Source: an uncultured Eubacteriales bacterium
Lineage (GTDB): Bacteria; Bacillota; Clostridia; Oscillospirales; Acutalibacteraceae
Assembly: GCA_934486705.1 (NCBI GenBank)
Contig: CAKSQS010000041.1
Coordinates: forward strand, 1 to 22,899
Direction: 5' to 3'
Length of the DNA stretch: 22,899 bases
The position numbers were made by a program, and so were the translations under genes. Under the pieces are notes generated by a model, which was not told where the DNA came from, did no database searches, and saw nothing but the letters and a program-made list of their open reading frames with translations. Shown piece after piece: positions 1-7,936 of this stretch. Numbering within the stretch: position 1 is the first letter of the stretch; the number at the start of each line of letters is the position of its first letter.

Positions 1-58
1 CACCTCCATATTACGAATAGGCACTATATATAATAACACAATCAATTAAAATATGCAA
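1..58 (-). promoter_or_regulatory. Possible promoter and RBS for a gene beyond the left edge
   Basis: Reading the minus strand, a TTGCAT box (53-58) is followed after 17 bp by TATTAT (30-35), a 5/6 match to the sigma-A -10 consensus. The -35 box is weak (three of six matches). At the very edge, positions 1-7 read GGAGGTG on the minus strand, a strong Shine-Dalgarno sequence, so a start codon would lie just outside the window. The surrounding DNA is very AT-rich, which raises the chance of a random match to the -10 box. The RBS is more convincing than the promoter. Confidence 0.35.
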
Positions 59-184
59 CAAATATTTTGCACAAATCCGTAAATAATTTTTGAGTTATTT
101 TGAGAAAACGAAAATTGTGCTCCATATGTACAACATACCGAATTTAATTTTTTAAAAATCAAAGATTATATAAAGGTTTATATG
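59..184. other. AT-rich intergenic DNA without a clear terminator
   Basis: This stretch follows the stop codon of the dockerin protein gene. It is strongly AT-rich and holds only weak symmetric patches: an AT-only hairpin right after the stop, and a 6-bp GCACAA/TTGTGC inverted pair about 40 nt apart. There is no GC stem followed by a T-run on the minus strand, so I cannot point to where transcription of the upstream gene ends. Confidence 0.4.
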
Positions 185-3025
185 CTATTTCGTTAATAGT
201 TTTTTTAATGCTATTAAATCGATAATTGTTATCTTTCCATCTTGAGAAACATCAGCGCCGACAGACACTTTATCGATACCGAGTAAAATTCTTTTGAGTG
301 CAGCAACATCGTATGAATTAAGTTTTCCGTCGCCTGAAACATCACCTAAAATATAACGATAATATCCACAAACATTGCATTTGATATCCATTTCATCGGT
401 GTAGGTATGATTACCTATATCAAAGCTTTCACCGCAGGTGTCACACAAGTGCCAATGATTTTCTGCATCATAATTCCAACCTTTGTCGGAATTGTGCGTA
501 CCAAGGTCATAATAACAATAAAGTGTTCTCGTTTCAACGGCGGTATCGCTGTTTTCGGTAACAGGTGTGTCCTGCCAATCGGAAAAATCTTCCCACTTAT
601 AAAAAACATAATTTTTTATTTCTTCTCTAAGCTGATAATAGTATTCAACGTGGGTTTGTGCCGGTACTGTTTGCAAGCTTTCCAACCACCAAATATTGCC
701 GTGCATTCCGGAAATGGATTTCTTGTAGGATTGATTGCCGTCATAAATCTCGCCTGCAGGAAATGCTGATGTACTTGTGGTAGACTCATAGTTCTTCCAA
801 TAAGTGTTACCGTAAGAGTTGTAAAGCTTTCCGCTTTCCGAGTCTGTGCCGTACCAGTGGTAATATTTATATATATTGTAAGCTTCTGTATCTGTAACAG
901 TTCTGGTTTCGATAATTCTTAACGTATTACTCTCCTGCGGTTTGGTTGATGTCCAACCGCTGTTTACCCAATCGGTATAGGTATAAAATGTTTTTGTCGG
1001 ATCTAAAGTATATCCGTCCAATGTCGGTTGTGTAGAAACAGCGGTCAGTTTATTTGCAAAACGATATTGCGTTTTTGTAATTATCCTATTTTCGTCTATT
1101 CCTAAGGGTTTTTCGGTTGACCAATCGCTTACAACAGCTTTATTTATCGGTGCGATAGCAATTTTATACTGTTCTTTTGATTTTACGGCCGTGTTTTCGT
1201 CCTCTGAAACCACAGTATCCTGCCAATCGGAAAATTCAGACCATTTTTCAAAAGAATATTCCATTTCCATTTCGGTGTAGGAGCAGCTGTAAACCGGTAT
1301 ACCGTCCAACCACCAGTAAACCTCGTCACAGACAGATGAATTACTTAGTTGAATTACATTGCCTGCCTTTTCCGATAACGGATATTTTGTGGTGCTGAAA
1401 AATGCATGAAAAACATCATAATTTCTTTGCGTGTCGGTATCATAACCAGGAACGTCATTTATATATTTATTTGAAGGAGTATTATTGTTATAAGTCGAAC
1501 AGCACCAATGATAATAAATATAGCCTATGATTTTTTTATTTTCGGTATCAAATGTTTTTTTGCTTGTTTCTGTAGAAATATTGTTTAATGATTTATTATA
1601 TGCAGCGTACAGAGCATTAGATTTATCAAACCCTGTAGGGAAAGTCTCAACGTAATCGACCGTACCTGTTCCGGTTGTTTTCCAAGTGCCGTTGTCTACT
1701 CTGCTCCAACCTGTCAAATTCGGGTTTGTTGAGGTTGTTTTTTCTTTTTTTGCAAAGCTGTATTGCGTTTTTGTTTTTATATTTTTATCATCAACTTCCG
1801 GTTTGACATCCATCCAGTCGGACGTAACCTCTTTATAAACGGTTTTTTCGGTTTTTACATGACAGTTGGCACACTGATATTTTGCTAAAGCGTGCTCACA
1901 ATAGCTCTTACCGCCTATGAGTTTATAATCGTGCTCCGAAAGCGGAATAATTTCCTGCTCAACAATAACTGCGCCGCATTTGGAACAATGCGAGCCTTCG
2001 GTCAGTCCCGTAGTCTGACAGGTTGGCGCAACCGCTTCATCTATAACGGGGGTATGTCCCGTCGGCGAAATAACATCGTCTCGCGTGGAATTACATTTTG
2101 TACAGGTAAAGCGTTTGACTCCATCTGTATTGCAGCCTGCGTCTTTTACTACTGTTCCGCTGTCCCAATTATGCCCTGTGGCAGCTATGGCCTCGGTATA
2201 GCTTGCCCCGCAGGAACAGGAAAATGTTCTTACGCCTTGTGCGGTACACGTGGGCTGTGTGGTAACGGTGGATGTGTAACTATGGGTATGACCTTCGTTA
2301 TACCCTACGAATCTGGCATACGGAGCAACCTCGTCATAAGTCACCCAATATTCGCCGCCCGAGTAGGTGGGACTTGCATAGTTTGCCCTTGTCATAACCC
2401 AATTTGAATTGCAATACCAATAGTTGGAACTTACTGCACAATCTGCAATTGATGCACTGACAAACCTTCCGGATGAGGTATTATATTTATATATTGCAAC
2501 TTTTTGAGTATACGGTACCATTAGGCAGGAATCAACAATATGAACATAGTTACCGTCGTCGGAAATATCAACAGCCAAATAAAAATGTCCGTAATTGCTA
2601 ATAACCACACAACCGCCATTCTGCAATGCCGAACGCAGGTTATTGCAATCATAAAAGCCGAAATTTGCTATATCGCGTTCTAAAGTATTTCCAAGCTGAC
2701 CAAAATAATATCGAGTATCGACTTTATATTTATGATACAAATTCATTAAAGTTGAACTTTTGGATTCCGTATCTCTATCTATAATGCCTAAGTATTGTAA
2801 CATATGTCCCATTGTAAACCAACCACAACCGGCGTTGGTTAAATAATCGGCTTCTATACCTTGAGAATCATTACCGTAGACATCATTATTCCACTGGGTA
2901 TATATGCATATTTTATCACGCGCTCTTTCATAATTTGCCGCTGAAACCTTTGATGTGCTTAACGGTATTGCTGTGAACAGCAATGCAAATACCAAAATAA
3001 ATGATAAAAACTTTGCAATTTTCAT
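185..3025 (-). CDS. Secreted dockerin protein with C39-like cysteine peptidase fold and a duplicated unknown domain
   Basis: A 946-residue exported protein. Residues 1-29 form a signal peptide (KIAK, hydrophobic core, cleavage near VSA/AN). Residues 31-215 look like a C39/papain-type peptidase: NAGCGW with Cys67, GHFYL with His147, HIVD with Asp165. Residues 247-388 carry four Cys-rich modules of the CTxxG...CxxCG kind common in Clostridia surface proteins. Residues about 400-622 and 630-838 are two diverged copies of one unit (shared TKTQY, YYHW, WWL, SDWQDT landmarks). Residues 841-887 hold two more CxxC pairs. Residues 894-946 are a dockerin with two calcium loops (GDVSGDGK; ADVSQDGK). This suggests attachment to a cohesin scaffold. 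I chose ATG 3025, which has GGGGG upstream and starts the signal peptide directly; an in-frame TTG at 3040 is less likely. The gene is more AT-rich than its neighbours. No known substrate can be assigned, and peptidase activity is inferred from the fold alone. Confidence 0.88.
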   Translation of the reverse strand: MKIAKFLSFILVFALLFTAIPLSTSKVSAANYERARDKICIYTQWNNDVYGNDSQGIEADYLTNAGCGWFTMGHMLQYLGIIDRDTESKSSTLMNLYHKYKVDTRYYFGQLGNTLERDIANFGFYDCNNLRSALQNGGCVVISNYGHFYLAVDISDDGNYVHIVDSCLMVPYTQKVAIYKYNTSSGRFVSASIADCAVSSNYWYCNSNWVMTRANYASPTYSGGEYWVTYDEVAPYARFVGYNEGHTHSYTSTVTTQPTCTAQGVRTFSCSCGASYTEAIAATGHNWDSGTVVKDAGCNTDGVKRFTCTKCNSTRDDVISPTGHTPVIDEAVAPTCQTTGLTEGSHCSKCGAVIVEQEIIPLSEHDYKLIGGKSYCEHALAKYQCANCHVKTEKTVYKEVTSDWMDVKPEVDDKNIKTKTQYSFAKKEKTTSTNPNLTGWSRVDNGTWKTTGTGTVDYVETFPTGFDKSNALYAAYNKSLNNISTETSKKTFDTENKKIIGYIYYHWCCSTYNNNTPSNKYINDVPGYDTDTQRNYDVFHAFFSTTKYPLSEKAGNVIQLSNSSVCDEVYWWLDGIPVYSCSYTEMEMEYSFEKWSEFSDWQDTVVSEDENTAVKSKEQYKIAIAPINKAVVSDWSTEKPLGIDENRIITKTQYRFANKLTAVSTQPTLDGYTLDPTKTFYTYTDWVNSGWTSTKPQESNTLRIIETRTVTDTEAYNIYKYYHWYGTDSESGKLYNSYGNTYWKNYESTTSTSAFPAGEIYDGNQSYKKSISGMHGNIWWLESLQTVPAQTHVEYYYQLREEIKNYVFYKWEDFSDWQDTPVTENSDTAVETRTLYCYYDLGTHNSDKGWNYDAENHWHLCDTCGESFDIGNHTYTDEMDIKCNVCGYYRYILGDVSGDGKLNSYDVAALKRILLGIDKVSVGADVSQDGKITIIDLIALKKLLTK

Positions 3026-3088
3026 TTTTACAACCCCCAAAAAATATTACAAGACCTTAAAAGACTTCGCGAACCATTTTTAAACAGA

Positions 3089-5503
3089 TTATTTCACAAC
3101 AATATTAACAAGCTTTTTCGGTACATAAAGCTCTTTTATAATATTCTTGCCGTCAATTGCGGCTGCGACCGCTCCGTCCGCCTTTGCGGCGGCTATTGCG
3201 TCTGGGGCGGAAATATCTGCCGCAACGTTTATGCGCGCCTTTATTTTGCCGTTTACCTGAACGGCAATTTCAACCGTGCTGTCGGCGCACTTTGCTTCGT
3301 CGTACTTCGGCCATTCAGCCCCGTTTAACATTCCCTCAAAGCCCGCTTGCTGCCACAGCTCCTCGGTCATATGCGGCGCAAAGGGGTTAAGCAGAATAAG
3401 GTATGTTTTAAACTCCGCCTTGTTTATGCTGCCCGTGCCCTGAATATCGTTAAGCAGTGACATAAGCGCCGCAATAGCGGTATTCATTTTAAGCCCCTCA
3501 ATATCCTCGGTCACCTTTTTAATTGTGCGGTGGAAAGCCGATTCAAGCTCTGCGCGGTAGCTGTCGCCCTCGGTCAATTTATCAGAAAGTGCCCAGACCT
3601 TATCAAGAAAACGCTTGCTGCCCTTAATGGAGGACTGACTCCAGGGCGCTGCCTTTTCAAAATCGCCTATAAACATTTCGTAAACGCGCATTGTGTCCGC
3701 GCCGTAATCCCGCACTATTTCATCCGGGTTTACAACGTTTCCGCGCGATTTCGACATTTTCTCGCCGTTTTCGCCCAAAATCATACCGTGGCTTGTGCGC
3801 TTTGCATACGGCTCGGGTGTGGGCACTGCGCCTATATCGTAAAGGAATTTATGCCAGAAACGGCTGTAAAGCAGGTGCAGAGTGGTGTGCTCCATACCGC
3901 CGTTGTACCAGTCAACGGGCATCCAGTATTTAAGCGCCTCGGGCGAGGCTAACGCTTTATCGTTATGCGGGTCGCAGTAACGCAGGAAATACCAGGAAGA
4001 GCCCGCCCACTGGGGCATTGTGTCGGTCTCGCGGTGAGCAGGTCCGCCGCAATGCGGGCAGGTGGTGTTTACCCAATCGGTCATTTTAGCCAAGGGCGAT
4101 TCGCCGTTATCGGTCGGCTCGTAGGAGTCGACATTCGGCAGCACAAGCGGCAGCTCGCTCTCGGGCACGGGCACATAGCCGCACTTATCGCAGTGCACTA
4201 TCGGAATAGGTTCGCCCCAGTAGCGCTGGCGGGAGAATACCCAGTCGCGCAGCTTGTAGTTGGTCTTGCGCTCGCCGAGGCTGCGCTCGGTAAGCCACGC
4301 CTGTATAGCCTTTTTAGCTTCCTCCACGCTCATACCGTCTAAAAAGCCCGAATTTACAAGCTTGCCCGTGGCGCACTCGGTGTAGGGGGCTTTCTGCACG
4401 TCCTCACCGCCCGCTACAACCTCAATTATCGGCAAGCCGAACTTCTTTGCAAACTCCCAGTCGCGCGTATCGTGCGCGGGAACTGCCATTATAGCGCCCG
4501 TACCGTAGGAAATAAGCACATAATCGGCAATGAAAATAGGCACTTCCTTACCGTTTACGGGGTTTATTGCGGTAACGCCCGAAATTTTAACGCCGGTTTT
4601 ATCCTTTGCAAGCTCGGTGCGCTCAAAATCGGACTTTTTGGCGGCTTCCTGTCTGTACGCCGTAACCTCGTCCATATTGGTTATTTTATCCGCCCATTTA
4701 TTTATAAGCGGGTGCTCGGGCGACATTACCATGTAGGTAACGCCGAAAAGCGTATCGGCACGGGTGGTGAACACCTCGAACGTATCTCCTATATTGGTGG
4801 AGAATTTGACCTGCGTGCCGTAGGAGCGGCCTATCCAGTTGCGCTGCTGCGTTTTTACGCGGTCAATAAAGTCAACATCGTCAAGCCCCTCAAGCAGCTT
4901 TTCGGCGTAATCGGTAATTTTAAGCATCCACTGGCTTTTTTCCTTGTGTATTACCTCGCTGCCGCAGCGCTCGCAGTGACCGTTTACAACCTCTTCGTTT
5001 GCAAGCACGCACTTGCAGGAGGTGCACCAGTTGACCGACATTTTCTTTTTATAAGCAAGCCCCTTTTTGTAAAGCTGTAAGAAAATCCACTGCGTCCACT
5101 TATAGTACTCGGGGTCGGTGGTGTTTATTTCCCTGCTCCAGTCAAACGAAAAGCCTAATGATTTCAGCTGCCTTTTAAAGTTGGCAATATTCTTTTTGGT
5201 AACCTCCGCCGGGTGAACATGGTTCTTTATGGCGAAATTTTCGGTGGGCAAGCCGAATGCGTCCCACCCCATGGGGTACAGCACATTGTAGCCCTGAAGC
5301 CTTTTTTTGCGGCAGACAATATCAAGCGCTGTGTATGAGCGTGGGTGGCCTACGTGTAAGCCCTGCCCCGACGGATACGGAAACTCAACCAACCCGTAAA
5401 ATTTCGGCAGAGAATAATCGTCCTTGGCGGCGAAAATCTGCTTTTCGTCCCATATATCCTGCCACTTTTTCTCAATTTGCGTGTAATCGTAACTATTTGC
5501 CAT
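3089..5503 (-). CDS. leuS: Leucyl-tRNA synthetase
   Basis: Charges tRNA-Leu with leucine in the cytoplasm; class Ia synthetase. The 804-residue length is normal for bacteria. The HIGH motif is HVGH at residues 50-53 and the KMSKS loop is exact at 582-586. A CP1 editing domain lies between (threonine-rich TTRADTLFG near 246-254; GTGAIMAVPAHD near 334-345, with the aspartate that positions the amino group of mischarged residues). Zinc-ribbon cysteines occur near 160-180 (CTSC...CERC) and a CPHC pair near 482. The anticodon-binding and C-terminal domains are complete. It starts 3 nt after rsfS stops, and its RBS (GGGGGA) lies in the end of rsfS. There is no T-box leader because it sits inside an operon; expression would follow upstream promoters. 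Confidence 0.98.
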   Translation of the reverse strand: MANSYDYTQIEKKWQDIWDEKQIFAAKDDYSLPKFYGLVEFPYPSGQGLHVGHPRSYTALDIVCRKKRLQGYNVLYPMGWDAFGLPTENFAIKNHVHPAEVTKKNIANFKRQLKSLGFSFDWSREINTTDPEYYKWTQWIFLQLYKKGLAYKKKMSVNWCTSCKCVLANEEVVNGHCERCGSEVIHKEKSQWMLKITDYAEKLLEGLDDVDFIDRVKTQQRNWIGRSYGTQVKFSTNIGDTFEVFTTRADTLFGVTYMVMSPEHPLINKWADKITNMDEVTAYRQEAAKKSDFERTELAKDKTGVKISGVTAINPVNGKEVPIFIADYVLISYGTGAIMAVPAHDTRDWEFAKKFGLPIIEVVAGGEDVQKAPYTECATGKLVNSGFLDGMSVEEAKKAIQAWLTERSLGERKTNYKLRDWVFSRQRYWGEPIPIVHCDKCGYVPVPESELPLVLPNVDSYEPTDNGESPLAKMTDWVNTTCPHCGGPAHRETDTMPQWAGSSWYFLRYCDPHNDKALASPEALKYWMPVDWYNGGMEHTTLHLLYSRFWHKFLYDIGAVPTPEPYAKRTSHGMILGENGEKMSKSRGNVVNPDEIVRDYGADTMRVYEMFIGDFEKAAPWSQSSIKGSKRFLDKVWALSDKLTEGDSYRAELESAFHRTIKKVTEDIEGLKMNTAIAALMSLLNDIQGTGSINKAEFKTYLILLNPFAPHMTEELWQQAGFEGMLNGAEWPKYDEAKCADSTVEIAVQVNGKIKARINVAADISAPDAIAAAKADGAVAAAIDGKNIIKELYVPKKLVNIVVK

Positions 5504-5506
5504 TTT

Positions 5507-5872
5507 TCAGTCCCCCTCGACCTCTGTAAGCAATTCGCTTAAATCTACCTGCTCTCCGTCGCTCCACATTTTATCAAGCGCGTAAAATTCGCGCTGATCA
5601 CGGCTGAAAACGTGAACTATAACCGAGCCGTAGTCAAGCACTATCCAGCCCGTGGTTTTGCCCTCTATGTGGTGGGGCTGAACCCCCGCCTCGCCGAGCT
5701 TTTCTTCAACCTCGTCGGCAAGCGCCCTTACGTGTGTAGAGCTTGTTGCGGTGCACATTAAAAAATACTCCGCAATTACGGTAAGCTTTTCTATTTTAAC
5801 GGCGGCAAGCTCTTTTGCCTTTTTTTCGTTCAGCGCGTTCGCTGCGATTTTTAATATTTCAAATGCTTCCAT
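5507..5872 (-). CDS. rsfS: Ribosomal silencing factor RsfS
   Basis: A 121-residue RsfS/Iojap (DUF143) protein. The family binds ribosomal protein L14 and blocks joining of 30S and 50S subunits during starvation. The recognisable core is the VIAEYFLMCTA stretch, a THVRALADEVEE helix and the GWIVLDYGSVIVHVF strand pair. An upstream in-frame extension exists to 5917, but ATG 5872 is preceded by GGGAGG at ideal spacing and matches the family N terminus, so I use it. It overlaps the end of yqeK by 14 nt, implying coupled translation. The nadD-yqeK-rsfS-leuS order is common in Firmicutes. Confidence 0.95.
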   Translation of the reverse strand: MEAFEILKIAANALNEKKAKELAAVKIEKLTVIAEYFLMCTATSSTHVRALADEVEEKLGEAGVQPHHIEGKTTGWIVLDYGSVIVHVFSRDQREFYALDKMWSDGEQVDLSELLTEVEGD

Positions 5873-6452
5873 TTTTTCCTCCCAATACTGCCTCGTTATA
5901 TGCTGCCACGGTATCAAGATGCACCGCGCGCGCCTGCTCTGCCAAATCCTTTATGGAATACTGCAATGCGTAAACAAACGCCTTTTGGAGCGATTCGTCC
6001 ACATATTCGCGTATTACGTCCACATCCTCATAATCGCGGTCGGCTGACGTAAAGTCCGCAAGGTAAAGAATTTTGGCAAGCAGCGACATATTCGCCTTTG
6101 CCGTGGTGTGGTAGCGTATCGCGTCTATTATCTCGGGGTCTTTTATTCCCAAAATATGTTCAACATACGCCGCTCCCGACATTGCGTGCCACAGCTTTTC
6201 GGCGCTTTTTTCTATTTCATTCGGTATTATACCAAAATCGGCGAATATTTTCAAGTGTTCGGATGCAGGGGCGTTCTTGGTTATATCGTGCAAAAGCCCC
6301 GCAAGATAAGCCTTTTCGGCGTTTCCGCCGTATTTTTCCGCAAGGCGCTTTGCCTCGTCCGCCACGCACAGCGAATGATAATACCGCTTTTCGTTAAGCC
6401 GCTGCTTTAAAATCAGCTTTAAAGCCTCGTAATCGGTTTTATTTTCACACAC
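5859..6452 (-). CDS. yqeK: YqeK, HD-domain diadenosine tetraphosphate (Ap4A) hydrolase
   Basis: A 197-residue HD-superfamily metal-dependent phosphohydrolase. Members from Gram-positive bacteria hydrolyse Ap4A symmetrically to two ADP. The metal-binding residues are visible: His26 in RYYHS, His55-Asp56 in LLHDITK, the histidine of LWHAMSG, YHTTAK, and Asp133 in ILYLADF. I chose GTG 6452 as start: it has GGGGGA seven bases upstream, overlaps the nadD stop by 8 nt, and gives the usual short lead before the RYxHS helix. An in-frame ATG at 6482 lies further inside nadD and has no visible RBS. It is coupled to nadD upstream and rsfS downstream. The LytR-type gene often found between yqeK and rsfS in Clostridia is missing here. 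Confidence 0.92.
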   Translation of the reverse strand: MCENKTDYEALKLILKQRLNEKRYYHSLCVADEAKRLAEKYGGNAEKAYLAGLLHDITKNAPASEHLKIFADFGIIPNEIEKSAEKLWHAMSGAAYVEHILGIKDPEIIDAIRYHTTAKANMSLLAKILYLADFTSADRDYEDVDVIREYVDESLQKAFVYALQYSIKDLAEQARAVHLDTVAAYNEAVLGGKNGSI

Positions 6453-7038
6453 GGTAAATTCCCCCGTCCTTAATATACTCATAAATAGGCTTGGGCAAAT
6501 ATTCCTTTGCCTTTCCCGCGTTGTTCCTTATAAACGTTGAGGAAACGGCGGGTATTTTGTCCTTCGGTACTGTAAGATTCATCCCGAGTGATATAAAATA
6601 CTCCGCGCGGCGGTCAAATTCTTCACCGTCGCACCCCTCGCGCCGAAATACTATAAAGGGTATTTCCCGCAAAAGCTCCTCATATTTATACCACTTATCA
6701 AAGGAGATAAGCATATCGCCGCCGCACACAAACGCAAAGCTTTTTTGCGGGTATTTTTGCTTTAAAAGCCGCACTGTATCAATAGAGTAGCTTTTGCCCT
6801 CGCGCTCAAATTCTATAAGGCAAAGGGCGGCTTTTTTAAAATCCGCCGAAAGCAGTTTGCACATATTTATGCGGTCTGAATCCGACGCTAAAAAATCGCA
6901 CACCTTATGCGGCGGTATACGGTCGGGCAGCAGCATAATTTCTTCAATATCCGTGTTATTTTCAAGCGAACGCAGCATTTCGTAATGCCCTATATGCGGC
7001 GGGTTAAACGTTCCGCCGAAAATTGCGGTAATTCCCAT
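6445..7038 (-). CDS. nadD: Nicotinate-nucleotide adenylyltransferase
   Basis: Converts nicotinate mononucleotide and ATP to deamido-NAD, the central step of NAD synthesis. The 197-residue protein begins with the nucleotidyltransferase signature GGTFNPPHIGH (residues 8-18, including the HxGH catalytic histidines) and ends with the SSTFIRNN motif, the family's ISSTxIR phosphate-binding loop. A central FVCGGDML segment is also typical. The start ATG shares one base with the yhbY stop (TAATG), so translation is probably coupled. Confidence 0.96.
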   Translation of the reverse strand: MGITAIFGGTFNPPHIGHYEMLRSLENNTDIEEIMLLPDRIPPHKVCDFLASDSDRINMCKLLSADFKKAALCLIEFEREGKSYSIDTVRLLKQKYPQKSFAFVCGGDMLISFDKWYKYEELLREIPFIVFRREGCDGEEFDRRAEYFISLGMNLTVPKDKIPAVSSTFIRNNAGKAKEYLPKPIYEYIKDGGIYRV

Positions 7039-7331
7039 TATTTTACAAGCCTTATCTGCTTGTTATCGCGGCTTTCCCTGTAAAGCACAAAGCGTGTGCC
7101 TATTACCTGCACCACGTCCGAGTGTGTTTTTTCGGCAATTTCGTCCGCCGCCTCGCGGGAGGAAACGGGGCTTGTTTCAAGCACGCGCAGCTTTATAAGC
7201 TCGCGCGCTTCAAGCGCGTCGTCTACCTGCTTTACCGTGTTTTCGGTAACGCCGCCCTTTCCTATTTGAAAAATCGTATCAAGGCTGTTTGCAAGCCCGC
7301 GTAATTGCGCTCTTTGTCTGCTGTTTAACAT
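7038..7331 (-). CDS. yhbY: YhbY-family (CRM domain) RNA-binding protein
   Basis: A 97-residue single CRM-domain protein. The family associates with pre-50S ribosomal particles and is thought to help large-subunit assembly. Key features are LNSRQRAQLRGLA at the N terminus, the GKGGV loop (CRM proteins have GxxG here), and the closing VIGTRFVLYRES strand. I chose ATG 7331, which has GGAG seven bases upstream; an in-frame TTG at 7349 would overlap the rdgB stop and lacks an RBS. It sits 14 nt after rdgB and is fused by one base to nadD. Confidence 0.93.
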   Translation of the reverse strand: MLNSRQRAQLRGLANSLDTIFQIGKGGVTENTVKQVDDALEARELIKLRVLETSPVSSREAADEIAEKTHSDVVQVIGTRFVLYRESRDNKQIRLVK

Positions 7332-7345
7332 TTTTCTTCTCCGAA

Positions 7346-7933
7346 TCAAATATATTTTTTAAGCTCTTCCTTAAAAAGCCGCAGGGCGTTTCCGCGGTGG
7401 CTCACCTTGTCCTTTTCCTCCGCCGTCATTTCGGCGTAGCAGCCGGCATCGCATATAAACAGCGGGTCATAGCCGAAACCGCCGCTGCCGTGGCATTCCT
7501 CTGCCACATAGCCTTTGCACTCGCCCCTTACGGTGAATTTTCTGCCGTCGGGGAAAACGCAGGCAATAACGGAAACAAAGGTTGCCATTCGCTTATCGCG
7601 CGGAACGCCTTTCAGCGCTGCCAAAAGCTTTTCGTTATTGGAAGAATAGGTAGCGCCGCTGCCCGAATACCGCGCAGAGTAAAGCCCCGGCGCGCCGTCT
7701 AAAATATCAACGCTCAATCCCGAATCATCCGCAACGGTCGTAATGCCCGTCACCTTTAGCCCCGAATGCGCCTTTAAAAGCGCGTTTTCCTCGTAGGTTT
7801 TTCCTGTTTCCTCAACCTCGGGCAGCGGGCTTTCAAGGTCGTTTTCGCTGAGAACCTCAAAGCCCATAGGCTTTAAAATTCTTTCAAGCTCTTCTAATTT
7901 ATGGTGGTTTTTGGTTGCAATAAATATTTTCAT
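7346..7933 (-). CDS. rdgB: XTP/dITP pyrophosphatase (RdgB/HAM1 family)
   Basis: A house-cleaning enzyme that hydrolyses XTP, ITP and dITP to monophosphates and pyrophosphate so that deaminated purines do not enter DNA or RNA. The 195-residue protein shows the whole family pattern: ATKNHHKLEEL at the N terminus, ADDSGL with the catalytic acidic pair, GAPGLYSARY, GFGYDPLF and the C-terminal SHRGNAL. The start has a GGGGAG RBS that overlaps the ftsY stop region; only 3 nt separate the two genes. It could be named differently (rdgB, xtp, ysnA), but the activity is well established for this family. Confidence 0.96.
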   Translation of the reverse strand: MKIFIATKNHHKLEELERILKPMGFEVLSENDLESPLPEVEETGKTYEENALLKAHSGLKVTGITTVADDSGLSVDILDGAPGLYSARYSGSGATYSSNNEKLLAALKGVPRDKRMATFVSVIACVFPDGRKFTVRGECKGYVAEECHGSGGFGYDPLFICDAGCYAEMTAEEKDKVSHRGNALRLFKEELKKYI

Positions 7934-7936
7934 TTT

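Noticed and set aside
1892..2407. 171-residue plus-strand open frame opposite the Cys-rich modules
   Set aside because: It is antisense to a protein with a clear signal peptide, repeats and dockerin; the Cys and Gly content mirrors those repeats.
3026..3088. Intrinsic terminator after leuS
   Set aside because: The only symmetry is the short TTCGCGAA palindrome and an AAGTCTT/AAGGTCTT direct repeat. There is no stable GC stem before the T-run.
4472..5080. 202-residue plus-strand open frame opposite leuS
   Set aside because: It lies fully within the conserved leuS coding region, resembles no known family and has no convincing RBS; a shadow frame.
5504..5560. T-box or other leader regulation for leuS
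   Set aside because: leuS starts 3 nt after the rsfS stop; there is no room for a leader and no T-box motif nearby.
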